Below are positions 1 through 11,448 of a stretch of 64,000 nucleotides of DNA, piece by piece. The stretch is from the NCBI GenBank assembly GCA_963710675.1, contig CAVQBE010000021.1, positions 248,001 through 312,000 on the forward strand. The letters are read 5' to 3'. The position numbers were made by a program, and so were the translations under genes. Source of the stretch: JACCZX01 sp963710675 (GTDB lineage: Bacteria > Pseudomonadota > Gammaproteobacteria > Burkholderiales > Burkholderiaceae_F). The number at the start of each line of letters is the position of its first letter. Within the stretch, counting starts at the first letter, position 1. The notes below the pieces were generated by a model. The model saw only the letters and a list, made by a program, of their open reading frames with translations. It did not search any database and was not told the origin of the DNA.

Positions 1-1358
1 AGCGCCGGCATGAAGGCGAGCGACCGGCCGCTGACGTTTCGCGACCTGTGGTGCGCGCCCGCTGTACCCGGGTGCCGAAGGCTTGCCGTGCGGCGAGCAC
101 GACCCGCCGGACCGGCGATCGATCAACCTGCAGATGATCACCACCAACGTCACGCACGGCCGGCCGTATCGCCTGCCGATGCTCGACGAGACGAGCCGGC
201 TGTTCTACCGCGCCAAGGATCTCAAGGGTTACTTTCCTCAGCCGATCATCGACGCCATGGTCAAGGTTTCGCGGCCGTATCGAGCAAATTTCGCCTTCGG
301 ATGCAAAGGCCGACGACGACACCAAGGACTTCCTCGAGCTCCCCGGCGCCGACATGCCGATCGTCGTGGCGGCGCGACTGAGCCTCAGCTACCCGCTGCT
401 CTTCTCGGCGGTGCCGCTCTGGGCGATTGATTACGAACCGAGGAGGGCAACGCGAGCTGAAGCGCTGCCTCTTCACCGACGGCGGCGTGTCGTCGAACTT
501 TCCGATCCATCTGTTCGATGCGGCGATGCCGCGCTGGCCGACCTTCGGCATGTGGCTCGATCGGCGCGACCCGAACGGGCCGCGCGCGAAGCCCGCGAAT
601 CCGCCAGCCGAGCGCAGCCGCAGCGCAGACGGGTTCCCCGATGCGCCGGAGGAGCAAAGGGAGCGGCGGGACGATGACGTCTGGCTGCCGGAGCCCATCG
701 GGGAGGGCTGGAGCGACAGCTGGAACCGCTTCGACCCGTTCGCCGCCTACGCGTCGTCAGATCTCCACCCGCGATGCCCGTGGGCCTGCTCGCCAACCTC
801 AAGTTCTTGGCTGGCTTTCTCGATGGCATCCTGGGAAGCGCGATCGAGTGGCGCGATCGCACCAGCTTTCGCCTGCCACACGTTCGCAACCGCGTCGCCC
901 GGCTGATGCTGCGCAAGGGCGAGGGCGGCCTCAACATCGGCATGCAGCGCAAGCAGATCCTGCAGATGGCGCACCGCTACGGCACAAAGACCGGCCTGGC
1001 CTTCGTCGAGCGTTTCGCCGACAACGAGGGACAAGCGTCGCTTTCGTGGCAGGAGCAGCGATGGATGCGAATGGTGCTGCTCGTTCGCGGCCTGCGCGAG
1101 CGGCTGACGGGTCTTCGCGAGAGCCTCGAATGGACGGCCGCCGGCACGGTACCGATAGACGAGGCGATCGAGCGGGCGCAGCAGTCTCCGCCCCTCAGCG
1201 ACGGCGATCGAAGCCACGCGCTCAAGCCCACGGAAGCGGAGGGAATGCGCACGTTGCTCGCCGAGATCGTGCAGCTGGAGCGAAGCCTGCGGGATTTAAA
1301 GCCGGAGGCCTACAAGCCGGTGCCGGAACCTGAGTTGCGGTTAAGGGCGCCCCTGTGA
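1..1358 (+). CDS. Patatin-like phospholipase, 3' part, frameshifted
   Basis: This is the C-terminal portion of a patatin-family serine lipase; the 5' end lies outside the window, so the GxSxG nucleophile is not visible. The catalytic-Asp region is clear as LFTDGGVSSNFPIHLFDA near 465-520, preceded by a hydrophobic ARLSLSYPLLFSAVP strand near 375-420, as expected upstream of the DGG motif. Reading is continuous only if frames are switched several times between about 80 and 780; the last 195 codons (774-1358) are intact and carry a charged helical tail. Patatins release fatty acids from membrane lipids. The gene ends 26 bp from the convergent cytochrome operon. Exact product and length are unknown. 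Confidence 0.75.
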
Positions 1359-1384
1359 CCAACACTGCGTGAGAAGGTTATCTC

Positions 1385-2847
1385 TTAAAGCGTCTTCAGA
1401 TACTCGAGCAGACTCTCCTTCTCCGCTGCCGGCAACGTCGTGCCGAAAACGTGCCCGCCGTTGCCGTTGGCCAGCGCGCTGGTATCGAACTTCGTGCCGA
1501 CGCGCTCGGCTTCCGGGCCGTTGCGAGACAAAGCCGACGTTCTTCTGGTCGTACAGGTCGTAGCCGCGCCAGAAAACCTTGGGACGATTGGCGGGCGGTT
1601 CGAGCAGATCGCGCAGCGTCGGCACCGCGCCGTGGTGCAGATACGGCGCGCGCACCCAGACGCCGTCGAGAAACGGCGGGTTGTAGCCATCGAGCGGCGC
1701 CTCGACCAGTCCCTTGCGCATGATCCCCATCTCGGTCACGACCTTGTTGGCCGCGATCGCGTTGTCCTTGTTCCACGTATCCATCCGGCCGCGATCGGTG
1801 TCGACGCCCGCCAGTGGCATGCGCCGACCCGTCTTGTCGCTCGCGTGGCATGACGCGCAGTGCTGGTCGAAGACGGCTTTCCCGGCCTCAGCGCGCGCAG
1901 CGTCGATCGCGAACGGATACTTCGGCGCCGGCTTGTTGCTCAGGTAATCCTGCAGCCACTTGATCTGCTCAAGAAACTCGTCGTTGCTCTTCGGCGGCGC
2001 GCCGAGCACGCCAAGTGCGGAATCGATGATCACCGAGTACGCGTCGTGGCTGTCGCCCGACCAGTTCATCGTGGTTCCGGCGACGTCGTACTTCTTCAGG
2101 TTCCAGATCGACGGAATGTCTCCGGGCCCGAAGGTGTTGTCCATCGGCAGGTTGAGCATGAAGTACTTGGTCAGGTTCATCGAGTCATCCCGGCCGCGTC
2201 CCCAGTCGGGAAAATCCTTGCGGTAGATCCACGCGAACTGCGCCTCGCGCTCGAGCAGCCGCTTCTTCGTCATCGGAATGATCAGAAAGCGATACGCGAG
2301 CGCGTCGTCGAACGCCAGGTCGGTCACGAGATTGATTTCGCGCATCAGGTTGTCGGCGTTGAAGCGCGGATCCTTGGCGCAATCGACGAGAAAGCGGAAG
2401 AACGCTTCGAGGTTCAGCGTATGTCCGGGCCCGGCATTCAGGAACACCGGGTTCTCGTTGGGTGCCGCGCGATAGTTGGTCGTGTGGCACGCCGCGCAGT
2501 TGTTGCCGACGCGCGCGAATCCGATGGTCTTCTTCGTGAAGCCGATCGGCAGCTCCTTGCCCTGCTCCCACGACGACGCCGAGCGACGCGTAACCGCCCG
2601 GCCCGGGCAGCTTCTCCGGGAACATCCGCGGCAGCACATAGAAAATCCAGTACGGAATTCCGGCGTCGCGCTCGCCGCCGATCGAGCCGTAGCGGAAACG
2701 CATCTCCGGCGTCGCGGTCATCCACTCCTCCTGCGGTTCCTCGCGAAAGAACTTGTACCAACCGTAGTAGCCGAAAGCGGCACCCAATATCAACAGCAAG
2801 GCCAGGATCGTTTTCCACTTCGAACTCGATTTCCTGCTGAGCGTCAT
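1385..2847 (-). CDS. Exported c-type di-haem cytochrome, distal gene of cytochrome operon
   Basis: About 487 residues once two frameshifts are bridged (near 2600 and near 1520). The N-terminus has a single hydrophobic signal or anchor segment (WKTILALLLILGAAFGYYG), then the block RYGSIGGERDAGIPYWIF and two haem-attachment motifs, CAACH (about residue 115) and CASCH (about 330). The C-terminal block APYLHHGAVPTLRDLL is typical of the di-haem cytochrome c peroxidase/MauG/RoxA superfamily. It is a paralogue of the next gene upstream (2858-4450), with shared YGS.GGER, GGYASLG and LPIG blocks. It should act in the periplasm as an oxidoreductase. Possible relatives are rubber oxygenases and the Pseudomonas fatty-acid dioxygenase/diol synthase pair, but the substrate cannot be assigned from sequence. 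Confidence 0.82.
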
Positions 2848-2857
2848 CGTCTGGTCC

Positions 2858-4450
2858 CTAGAACGTCTTCATGAATTCGACCAACGCATCCTTGTCGCCG
2901 GCACTCAATTCGGTGCCGTAGCGCCTTGCCTTCGTGGCCGGCGTTCGAGTTGCCGGGTTTGGCTGTGTCGTAGGACGAAAAGCGCCGCCCCGCCTGCTCG
3001 GAAACATCGAACACGAAGCCGAGGTTGCGCGTGTCGTACACGTCATTGCCGCGATAGAACATGCGCCGGACGCTTGGCCGCGGGCTCGAGCAGTGCGCGC
3101 AGCGTCGGCACGGAGCCGTTGTGCAGATACGGCGCTCGCAGCCAAATGCCGTCGAGCGGCATGTTCGCGTAGCCGAACGTCTTGCGATAGTGGCAGTAGC
3201 GATGCGGATAGCCGGCGTACACCGTGCCAAGGTGCACCGCGAGCTCGTACGAAAACGAGTCGAGCCGGCGCGGATCGGTGCCGATCTGCTCGATGCGCGT
3301 GATCTTGCCGACCTGCGGGCCGTAGAGCTCGCTGTCGCTGATTGTCGTGTTCACACAGTCACGCGCTTGCGTTCCTGCGGGCGCACTGAAGGTGCGGCCG
3401 TCGGCGCCGTGGCAGCCGGCGCAGTACTGCGTGTAGAGCTCGCGTCCGCGGGCCGACTTGTCGGCATCGATCGGATACGGATACTTCAACGGCTCTGCCG
3501 TCAGCAGCCATTCTTCGAGGCGTGCGATCGCAGCAAGGTCGATCGTCGGCGGCGTCGTTCCGGTACCGAACGCCGCGTTCTTGTTGCGCTCCTCGGACAT
3601 CACGTTGTTGCCGTCCCAATGCAACTGCATTCCCTGCCGCGGCTTCTGCAGCCAGATCGACGGGAAGTCGACGGCCGCGTTGCGCTCGCGCTCGGGAATC
3701 TGGTCAAGCGGAAAGTTGAAGAGGATCTTGTTCGGATTGAACGTGTCGGTCCTGCCCGGTCCCCACTCGGTGTCCTGCAGCAGCGGGCCGAGTCGCCCAT
3801 ACAGCATCAGCAGACGCTCGCGCATCAACGCCACCGCCACCGGATACACCAGATAGCGATCGAGCAGGCCAAGCTTTTCGTCCTTCTCGCTCATCAGCCG
3901 CTCGATCTCGGCGACGATGTACTCGGTTGCGAATTTCGGATCGCGCGCGCAGTCGAACACGAACTTCTGGAAGCCGAACAGGTTGAAGGTATTGGCAGGC
4001 ATTCCGAGCACGATGCGCGGCTTCGCCTCGGGCGTGTCGCGCACCGTGCTGACATGGCACACCGCGCAGTTCAGGAATGTGCGGTCGATGCCCTGGTAGT
4101 TGCGCACCGACATGCCGATCGGCAGGTCCTTTCCCTCCTCGTACACAAAGCCGAGCGATGCATAACCGCCCGGCAGATGCTGCGAGCACACCCCGGGCAT
4201 CGCCTTGAAGATCCAGTATCGGAAAGCCTGACTCGCGTTCGCCGCCGGTGGACCCGTACTTGAAGTGCTCTTCGACCGCTGCGTATTCGACGGCGCGATC
4301 GCTGCCGAAGCGCTGCCACAATGCGAGCGCAAACAAAAGCGCCAATGCGGTCGGTATCGCCAGCACGAACATGACGACGCGCACCCAACGATGGCGATAC
4401 AGGCGAGTGAGCCAGCCTTGCTTGCGCGGTTCGTCAAACGGCTCGTTCAC
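2858..4450 (-). CDS. Exported c-type di-haem cytochrome, paralogue of the downstream gene
   Basis: About 530 residues after bridging at least three frameshifts (near 4220, 3060 and 2925). GTG start at 4450 with a clear AAGGAG ribosome-binding site. An N-terminal membrane segment (VVMFVLAIPTALALLFALAL) precedes EHFKYGSTGGERESGFP, haem motif CAVCH (about residue 130), haem motif CAGCH (about residue 345) and the family block APYLHNGSVPTLRALL. The protein aligns block by block with the gene at 1385-2847, so the two arose by duplication. It lies 10 bp upstream of that gene and 13 bp downstream of 4464-6382, indicating one transcript. Predicted periplasmic redox enzyme; substrate unknown. Confidence 0.82.
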
Positions 4451-4463
4451 ACCATCTCCTTAG

Positions 4464-6382
4464 CTATTGACCTGCAGGCACAGGGCGCAGATTTTCGTAG
4501 CCGCGCGCGAGCATCGCGGCGAGGTCGGGCGCCTGGCCCGGACTCTGCACGTAGCCACTCGGCGACGGTCGCTTGCAAGGCTGCGATCGATGCATCGGGC
4601 GTTGCCTGGATCGACGGACTTCCTCGATGCGATGCGCGCGGCGGCGGCATCGGCACCTTCGCGCGCGAAGCCGCCGGCGATTGCCACATCGAAAGACGCA
4701 CGAACATACGCGGCGCGCACTGCGCCAGGCTGTTGCCGACACGCTGCGCATCGCCGGCGAGAAAATTGGGCGGCGAGCGTTCCGCCGTTCGATGGCATGC
4801 GGCGCACGGCGCAATGAATGCAGTCGCTTGCGCAGGCACGGCTGCAGCGATAACTGCATCGCTCGCCGCAGGCGTTGCAGTGCCCGGACCGCAACACGCA
4901 TTCATCGGCGGCAGCCCCAGACGCCGCGCGCACGCTTGCGCGCGTCAACGGCAGCTGCGCTCCAGTCCTGTTTCGCGAGCGCGGCGCGGGCCGGAGCAAA
5001 GTCCTCTACGACCGTGACAGTGGCCGCGCCGGACTTGCCTCGACTGCGGCAAGCTCGATGCGCTCAATCGCATCGCCGCTTGGCAGTGCGCGCAGTCATG
5101 CCCTGGCGGCGTGACCGCGCCGTTGCGCAAGCTGCAGCCGCGTCAGCTCTTTGCCGCCGAGCGACAGGCGATCGATCATCGAATGCGTACCGCTCAGATT
5201 CACATCGCCGTTGCACTGATAGCGATCGCCGTTAACGAAGCAGCGCGCGGTATACATCCGTCGCGTCGCACCGCGCGCGCGACGTGTCAGTGCGCCATCA
5301 AGATCGCGCACATCGGCTTCGGAAAGCCACTGCGCGAGGCCGGCAACAAAGCGGGACGAGAAGCGCATCGCGCCAGTCCAGACTTCGATCGGCGCTCTCG
5401 GGGCGACGGCTTCAAAGGCGGCCGCCACATCGATATGGCTGGCCGACGACTGCATGATCGGTAAATGTCAGCGGATCACGATTCGGCAGATCCGGATTTG
5501 GAATGGCAAGCCCGCCCGGCCATCTGCGCAGCAAAACGCTGCGCCAACAGATACAGCGAAAGCGGTCGCGGCGTCGAACCCCTGTTCCTGCGACAGCCGA
5601 TACTGCAACGCCGCCTGCAGCGCGGGCCGCGACACGCTGAGTCGCACGCGTCGCGCCAGATACGATGAATCACGGCAAACAGGTTGGCTCGATCGGTCGA
5701 ATCGTCGATCGCGTTGGGCAGATCGACTCCGCGCCGAATGGTGACTCCGTACACCTGCTCGCGAGGCTTGCCGTCTCTGTACTGCGAGCCGAGCTGCGAC
5801 GCGCGGGTTCGCATTGGTTTCGTCCCACTGTTGCCGCGAGAAAATGGGCCCATGGTTCTGGTGGCATGCAGTGCAGACTGCGCGGCTCGCATAAACCGTC
5901 TCGGGCTTGCTCTGTGCTCGGTAGTTGCGCACCAGCTGAAATTCGAAGCGCGCAGCGGCTTCGTTGTAGCTGATGACTTCGATCAGACCGGCGCGCTCCT
6001 GATAGCCGAGGTAGATGCGGTCCTTGGCGAGCAGGTGCCCGCCGCCGTCGGCCGTCATCGCAGCGATGACGCGCGGAAAGGAGAAGAAGTCGGGCGCCGC
6101 GGCCGTTCGCTGCAGCGAACGGCTGAATGGCACCAGCACCGAGGTCATGCACGTTCCCGGTCTGGCAGCCCGCCGCGTTTTCAATCTTGCGCACCAGCGC
6201 CTCGAACGGAAACGGCACGCCGTCCGCGTTGATCTGGTCGAACAGCGACTGGCCTTGCGCGGGCAGATTCGCGCCGGGTCTGCCGGGTCTACCGCCCAGG
6301 CGGGTGCAGCCGCGCCGCTAGCGGGCACAACCAGCACGCTGCCTGTCAAGACAAGAGCTGCCGCACCGCTTCCACATCGCAC
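4464..6382 (-). CDS. Exported c-type cytochrome, heavily frameshifted
   Basis: I read one protein of about 640 residues across many frame changes. The likely start is GTG at 6382, giving a signal peptide that ends near PASGAAAPAWA. Recognisable parts in order are FPFEALVRKIENAAGCQTGN, a block containing MTSVLVPFSRSLQR, the haem motif in AVCTACHQNHGPIFSRQQWD (about residue 165), SHIDVAAAFEAVAPRAPIEV, and a second haem motif CAACH near the C-terminus. It ends GYENLRPVPAGQ, 13 bp before the next cytochrome, and starts 12 bp after the upstream lipoprotein. It does not share the APYLH block of its neighbours, so it is a different cytochrome type. Function unknown. The indel density makes the exact sequence unreliable. 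Confidence 0.6.
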
Positions 6383-6394
6383 AGGCCTGCCATT

Positions 6395-7296
6395 TCACTT
6401 CGAAGCTGTCAGCACGGGCCGCTGCTGCGTGCCCTGCCAGCAGTCTTCCTTGACCTGGCCGCCCTTGGTAAATGCATCACCGTCGCGCTCTGCGACTTCC
6501 TTGTTGTAGAGCGAGAAGTTGAGAAGAAAGATCTTTCCGATATAAGCGCGACCCAAGATAGAAGCCGGGCCGCACCATGCGGATCTCGTCGCGCACCTGC
6601 AGCCCGCGCCGGCCCGCGAGAAAATCCGGCCGCTCGCGATAGCCTGGAATCTCGTCGGTGTAGAAGTAATCGATGATGACCGACTCTCGCCGCGAGTCGA
6701 GCAGGCTCTGACCGCAGTAAAGCCGCGCCGGGAACATCAGCCACTGATCCTTGCCGTTCACGGTGACCTTCGGGATCGTCGACAGATCGCCGTCGATCAA
6801 CGGCTTCAGCAGCGACGTATCGTCGATCCGGTTTCTCAGCACGCGCTCGTCGCGGTAGAACACTTTGCCGCGCCACAGATGCTTGCCCACCAGCTCGACC
6901 TTGGCGGTGCCCACACCGGCCGCGAGCCCGGACAGGCCGCCGATGATCTCGCGGATGCGCCGGTCGCCCGAAATTCCCTTCGGAAAAAACAGGTCGCCTT
7001 CGTACGCGCCATCAGGAATCGGACCGGCCGTCAGCCGCGCGTAGATCTGATCCATCTGCTCCTGGTCATACGACTTCAGCGCACCCGGTGTCAGTTGCGC
7101 CAGATCGCTGCGCGCAAGCGGAAATTCGTGCTCGACACGCGCGAGGTCGGGCTTCGACGCATACCCCGACTGATACGGACCAAATTTGATTCCGGCCGGA
7201 GGCGTCTCGCCGCAACCTACCAGCGCGACGCACGCCGCCAGCGGCACCGAACAGCAACGGAGTCCGATGAGTGCGATTCATCGCTGCGGCCTTCAT
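6395..7296 (-). CDS. Putative lipoprotein of the cytochrome operon
   Basis: About 300 residues. The start at 7296 overlaps the upstream cytochrome stop as ATGA (7293-7296). The N-terminus is MKAAAMNRTHRTPLLFG, then after a one-base slip near 7248 VPLAACVALVGCGE, a lipoprotein signal with Cys near residue 28. The body is soluble (IPDGAYEGDLFFPKG, LVGKHLWRGKVFYRDERV, KDQWLMFPARLYCG) with no CxxCH, so it is not itself a c-type cytochrome. An extra base in the C-run at 6552-6554 shifts the frame; corrected, the protein ends QGTQQRPVLTASK at 6395. I do not recognise the family. Its position suggests an accessory or substrate-handling lipoprotein for the cytochromes. Confidence 0.7.
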
Positions 7297-9844
7297 AGTG
7301 TCGCCAGAAAGGCGATCAGCGCTTTCTTGTCGGCGTCGGGCAGGTCCTCGCCGAAGCGATGGCCGGTGTTCTCGATGTCTGCGGTGCACGAGCTGTACAC
7401 CTCGACCAGGCGCGGATACCGCCTGATCGCGTCGACCAGTTGCTCGGGGTCCTTCGCGATCTCGCCGGTGACTGCGTGCAGATCGGCCGCGACGCGTTTG
7501 CCTTCGGCTTCGCCGAGCTGCTTCGCCAGCTTTGCATTGAGCTCGTCGGGTCTCAGTTTGGCGACGATCAGGTCGTTGACGAAGGCCTTGTGCTGAAAGC
7601 TCGCCATCGCGCCGACACTCGTTCCCGCCGGCAGCACCAGCGTGAAGCCCAGGATCTGCTTTTCTTCCTTGCCGTCCCAGGTCCGCGGTCCGAGCGCGAT
7701 GCGCACATCCTGGTCGAAGCGTGCAAGCTTCGGAACGCGCTTGTTCGGGTTGAGCAGCTCTTCCATCGAAGCGACGTACAGCTTGAAGCGGCCGTCGACG
7801 CTCGGGTCGTAAGCCCAGCACGCCGGCGCCTTGTCGGCCGGCAGCGTTTTCTTGTTCTCGTCGACGTACGGCGAGCGATAGAACTGGTTGGCCTTGTTGG
7901 CCGGCTGGCCGCACAGCTCCGGACCGATCGCGTTGTTGTGCATGAACGGCGCGTGCGCCCACAGCGACAGCAGCGAGATGTTGCGATACGAGCCACGACC
8001 GCCGTCGTGCGGCTCCTTGATGTTCGGATCGGTCGGCCGCGCGCGCAGCGTCTCGGAGCCGTACTCCTGCCATATGTGTCCGTTCATATGGTTCGAGTGC
8101 AAGCGCGCGGCAGCGATTGGTACCGACTTCGGTCGCCAGCGTCGCCCGGTCGGAGCCCATCCAGTCGGCGCGCATGCCATCTGCGCCGACGGCGCTGAAG
8201 TCGCGATTCTTGAACGTGTTCTCCGGCGTCTCTGCGATCGACGAATGGCAGCGCGCGCACGTCGTCGCGAACACTTCGCGTCCACGCGCCACGGCGTTGG
8301 CGCCGAACTGCTTGTCGAGATCGCGTTGCAGATCCGCGCTGGTGTATGTGGCTTTGGGATTCACCGCCTGCTTCGCATGCGCTCGAGCAACGGCGAGGTC
8401 GGTCGCATCGGTTTCCTTCGACATCAGGAACGCAAGGATGTCGGGCAGTCGATCTTCGATCGCACGGAAGTTCGGGCAGTCGCGCCGGCATTGACCGATG
8501 TCGAACGGCGTTTGTCCGAAATTGCGCTTGGTCGGATCGAGCTGGCGCAGATCGGTCAGATGGTTGACCCAGCACTGCTCGGAGCACGAGCCGATGTTGA
8601 AGTACACGCGCTGGATCGCCTCGAGCGCGCCGATCGAGTCTTCGCCGCCTTTGAGGATGTGATGCACGGTCTCGGTCGCAGCGCCGCGCTGCCAGCACTT
8701 GTTGTCGCGGCCGGGCTCGCACCAGCAATTGGCGTCCTGCTGCGAGCAGCTCGCCGCCTTGCGCCAACGGGTGACATTTTCGCCCGCGAAGGTCGGCCGC
8801 ACCTTGGTATTGATGATCGCGTTCATCGTGCCGGGGTTGTGCACCTGATCGGTCGCGATGGCCGAAGTGTCCGACGTTCCAGGCCGCGCATGCGCGAACA
8901 TCTGCGCTTCGAGCGTCGCGCCCGACATGCCGGAGGTCAGGATCTCCGACACGCGCGAGTACTGGTTGCCGAGACCGCCTTTCAGGTTTGCCCACTCCGG
9001 ATTGGCCGGATCCTTCGGAGGATTCAGCGGATCGAACGAGATGTGGCACGAGCCGCAGGTGGTGCCGATCAAAAACGGCGGCTCGATCGAACCGTCGGCC
9101 AGGCGGTTCAGCGCCGAATCGCTCGACTTCGGATCCTTCGACAGTGCGCCTCGATAACCTTCCCAGCTTGCGAGGCTGCCGTTGACCTTGAGCCAGCGCG
9201 CCTGGTCGAAGCGCGGATTCGGAAACTTGCGGTAGCCCAAGCGCGCCGGTCGAAGTACCAAACGCGAGATCGCACGACGACTGGCGCTGGTCCTTTGCCT
9301 TGTTGTGCGGATCAGCGGGATCGATCGGCGCTTCCTTGAAGTCGCACGCCGGATCGCGATAGCCGGCGCGCCCGACGAACTTCAGCAACTCATCGTCGCC
9401 GGGGCACCACTCGAATCCGTAGGTCTGCTCCAGCGTGGTCGCCGGGCAATCCTTCGATCCCGGAACGCAGCAGCCCGGGTCATTGATGATTCCCCACGCC
9501 GCGAAGCGATCGCCGCGCTCGTTCGCGTTGAGCACGCGATACCAGTCGATCAGCACGTTGACGCGCTGCTGGAAGACGTACGTGTGAAACCGGGCGTTGC
9601 CCGCGGTGGCCTTGTACCAAATCTCGCGCCCGGCACGCTCCGACGGATTGAGAATCGCCTCGCCCGCGTAAAAGCCAGGATGGTCGGGCGCCGATTTGCC
9701 CGCGCTCGCTGCAGCCGGAGCGGAGGACGCGCCGCCGGGGCTTGCGCGACGACCCATGCCGCCGGTGTGTCCATCGAAACATGGCAGCGACTCCGATCGC
9801 CGTGCACATTGCAACAAGCGCGAGCGCGTAGCCAACCGTTTCAT
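7293..9844 (-). CDS. Large exported di-haem c-type cytochrome, first gene of the operon
   Basis: About 850 residues over at least three frames (breaks near the N-terminus, 9250 and 8110). The ATG at 9844 has an upstream GGGAG. Adding one A to the AAA of the second codon yields MKTVGYALALVAMCTAIG, a membrane or signal segment. Two haem motifs are visible, CGSCH (about residue 265) and CARCH (about 535), plus a Cys-rich stretch (CWCEPGRDNKCW, GSCSEQCW, CRRDCPNF). The C-terminal third contains HAPFMHNNAIGPELCG, a variant of the APYLHNG block seen in the neighbours. It ends in ATGA overlap with the lipoprotein gene. Predicted periplasmic oxidoreductase of the di-haem peroxidase/oxygenase superfamily, longer than its neighbours. 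Substrate unknown. Confidence 0.78.
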
Positions 9845-10117
9845 TCTTGCTTCTCCCGTCGATGTTGCGAAGCCGCTCCAACGATGAGCAGGCGGCTTCG
9901 AGGGACGCAGAATAATCTGGCCAGTGCCGTCGAGGGAATAATGGCTTTGCGGCACCGGGCATGTGAATAATCGGCTCGACATCGCGGGCATAGCCGTCTA
10001 GCTTTTCGAATTCCTCGCGCAGCGATGGCGCTTCAGTATTCTTCGGCGGCGCAGCGCAAGAGTCGCCAGCCGCACCGGATTCGGGCAACCATCGTTCTCG
10101 AAGAAGCACAGGACGGA

Positions 10118-11407
10118 ATGAACGTGTCGCGCATCTTCATCAGCTACCGCCGCGAGGACAGCGACATCTGGGCCGGACGGCTTGCGGACGAACTACGTAA
10201 GCACTTTCCGGTCGAGCAGGTGTTCCAGGACATTGCCAGCATTGATCCCGGCGCCGATTTCCCGACAGTGCTGGAGGAAGCGCTTGCAACCGCCGCTGTG
10301 ATGCTCGTGGTCATCGGCCCACGCTGGCTCTCGGCGACCGACAAGAACGGGCGGAAACGCCTTGAGAGTCCCGCCGACTTTGTCCACCAGGAGGTCGCCG
10401 CGAGTTTGCGCAGCCCCGCGGTGCGCGTCTTTCCGCTCCTCGTCAATGGCGCTCCGATGCCGGCCGAGGAAGAACTGCCGGATCCCCTGAAGCCCTTGGC
10501 TCGACGGAACGCAATCGAGCTGACTGTCCGCCACTGGGCCAGTGATGTTGCGCAGCTTGTGCAGACCTTGAAGCGGTCGCCGGGACTCGCTGAATCTAAA
10601 GTGGGTGAGGAGGCTGTACCTCGTAGCGCAGATCACGCGGACAAGCTCCAGGCAGCGGAGGCACGCTCTTCGGCACCGGAGGCTGCGCGGTCCGAGGAAG
10701 CCACACAGGAATTTCGTTCGCGGCCAGTGGCGCCTTCGACATCTGAGCGCCCGCCCCAACAGGCGCGGCAGTGGCGCGCGCCATTGATCGCGCTCGCAGT
10801 CCTTCTCGTACTGGGCGGAGGGTGGATCGCTTATCAGCGTTCGCAGGAAAACCAACGTCTGCGGACAGAACAGACTGTCGCCGAGCAGCGGGCCGCGGCC
10901 GAGAAGACCGCGGCGGATCTGACGGCCGCATTGAAGGCGGCTACCGAGCGTACGGCGGCGGAACAGAGCAAAGCGGCGGCCGAGCAGGCAGCCGCAAAAA
11001 AGGCGGAAGCACCACGAAAGGTAGTGACCGAGCAGCCCGCGCGGCGGGCTCCGATTGAAACGGCCGACGCAGGCCGCGTGAATGCACCTTCGCAAAGTTC
11101 GCGTGACAACGTATCTGTACTGAATGTCGGCGGTCGCTGGCGCGATAACTGGGGCGTGGTGTACACCATCAGTCAGGATGGCAATGCGATGAAGGTTGTA
11201 GCGGAGGGGCCGTCCTGTCGGGGCGAATACTTCCGATCTACCGGTAGCGGTACGGTTACCGGGAATTCGTTCGCGACAACCTACCAGTCGACCCTTCCGT
11301 CGCGCGGTGAATGCTTTGGAACGATCTCTGCCAGCGGGACGCGCATGAACTCGACTTGCAGAGATACGGTGTGCGGGCAGTTTGCTTCGTCGGTAGACCG
11401 ACTTTGA
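10118..11407 (+). CDS. TIR-domain membrane protein with extracytoplasmic C-terminal domain
   Basis: 429 residues from ATG 10118 (GGACGGA ribosome-binding site); the frame is open upstream but the TIR fold begins exactly here. Residues 1-155 are a TIR domain: FISYRREDSD strand and BB-loop region, MLVVIGPRWL, and E92 in DFVHQEVAASL at the position of the NADase glutamate. A low-complexity linker (156-219) leads to one membrane helix (about 221-240), an Ala/Glu-rich coiled coil (241-310) and a C-terminal beta-rich module (about 340-429) beginning NVGGRWRDNWGVVYTISQDG. This module has paired Cys and resembles small lipocalin-like or sensor folds. Topology implies a cytoplasmic TIR and a periplasmic sensor. 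First gene of a four-gene cassette, divergent from the cytochrome operon. Bacterial TIRs often degrade NAD in defence; that role is inferred here. Confidence 0.88.
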   Translation: MNVSRIFISYRREDSDIWAGRLADELRKHFPVEQVFQDIASIDPGADFPTVLEEALATAAVMLVVIGPRWLSATDKNGRKRLESPADFVHQEVAASLRSPAVRVFPLLVNGAPMPAEEELPDPLKPLARRNAIELTVRHWASDVAQLVQTLKRSPGLAESKVGEEAVPRSADHADKLQAAEARSSAPEAARSEEATQEFRSRPVAPSTSERPPQQARQWRAPLIALAVLLVLGGGWIAYQRSQENQRLRTEQTVAEQRAAAEKTAADLTAALKAATERTAAEQSKAAAEQAAAKKAEAPRKVVTEQPARRAPIETADAGRVNAPSQSSRDNVSVLNVGGRWRDNWGVVYTISQDGNAMKVVAEGPSCRGEYFRSTGSGTVTGNSFATTYQSTLPSRGECFGTISASGTRMNSTCRDTVCGQFASSVDRL

Positions 11408-11448
11408 AAAGCCCCCGATACAGCGCTCTGCCGAAGAAGGAGTAAGCG

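Noticed and set aside
1860..4263. Long plus-strand frames opposite the cytochrome operon
   Set aside because: Arg-rich shadows; the minus strand carries haem motifs and family blocks throughout.
9846..10109. Possible small minus-strand gene upstream of the cytochrome operon (LREEFEKLDGYARDVEP frame)
   Set aside because: The frame only joins the cytochrome N-terminus through the suspected missing A; no start signal or family match. Treated as the divergent promoter region.
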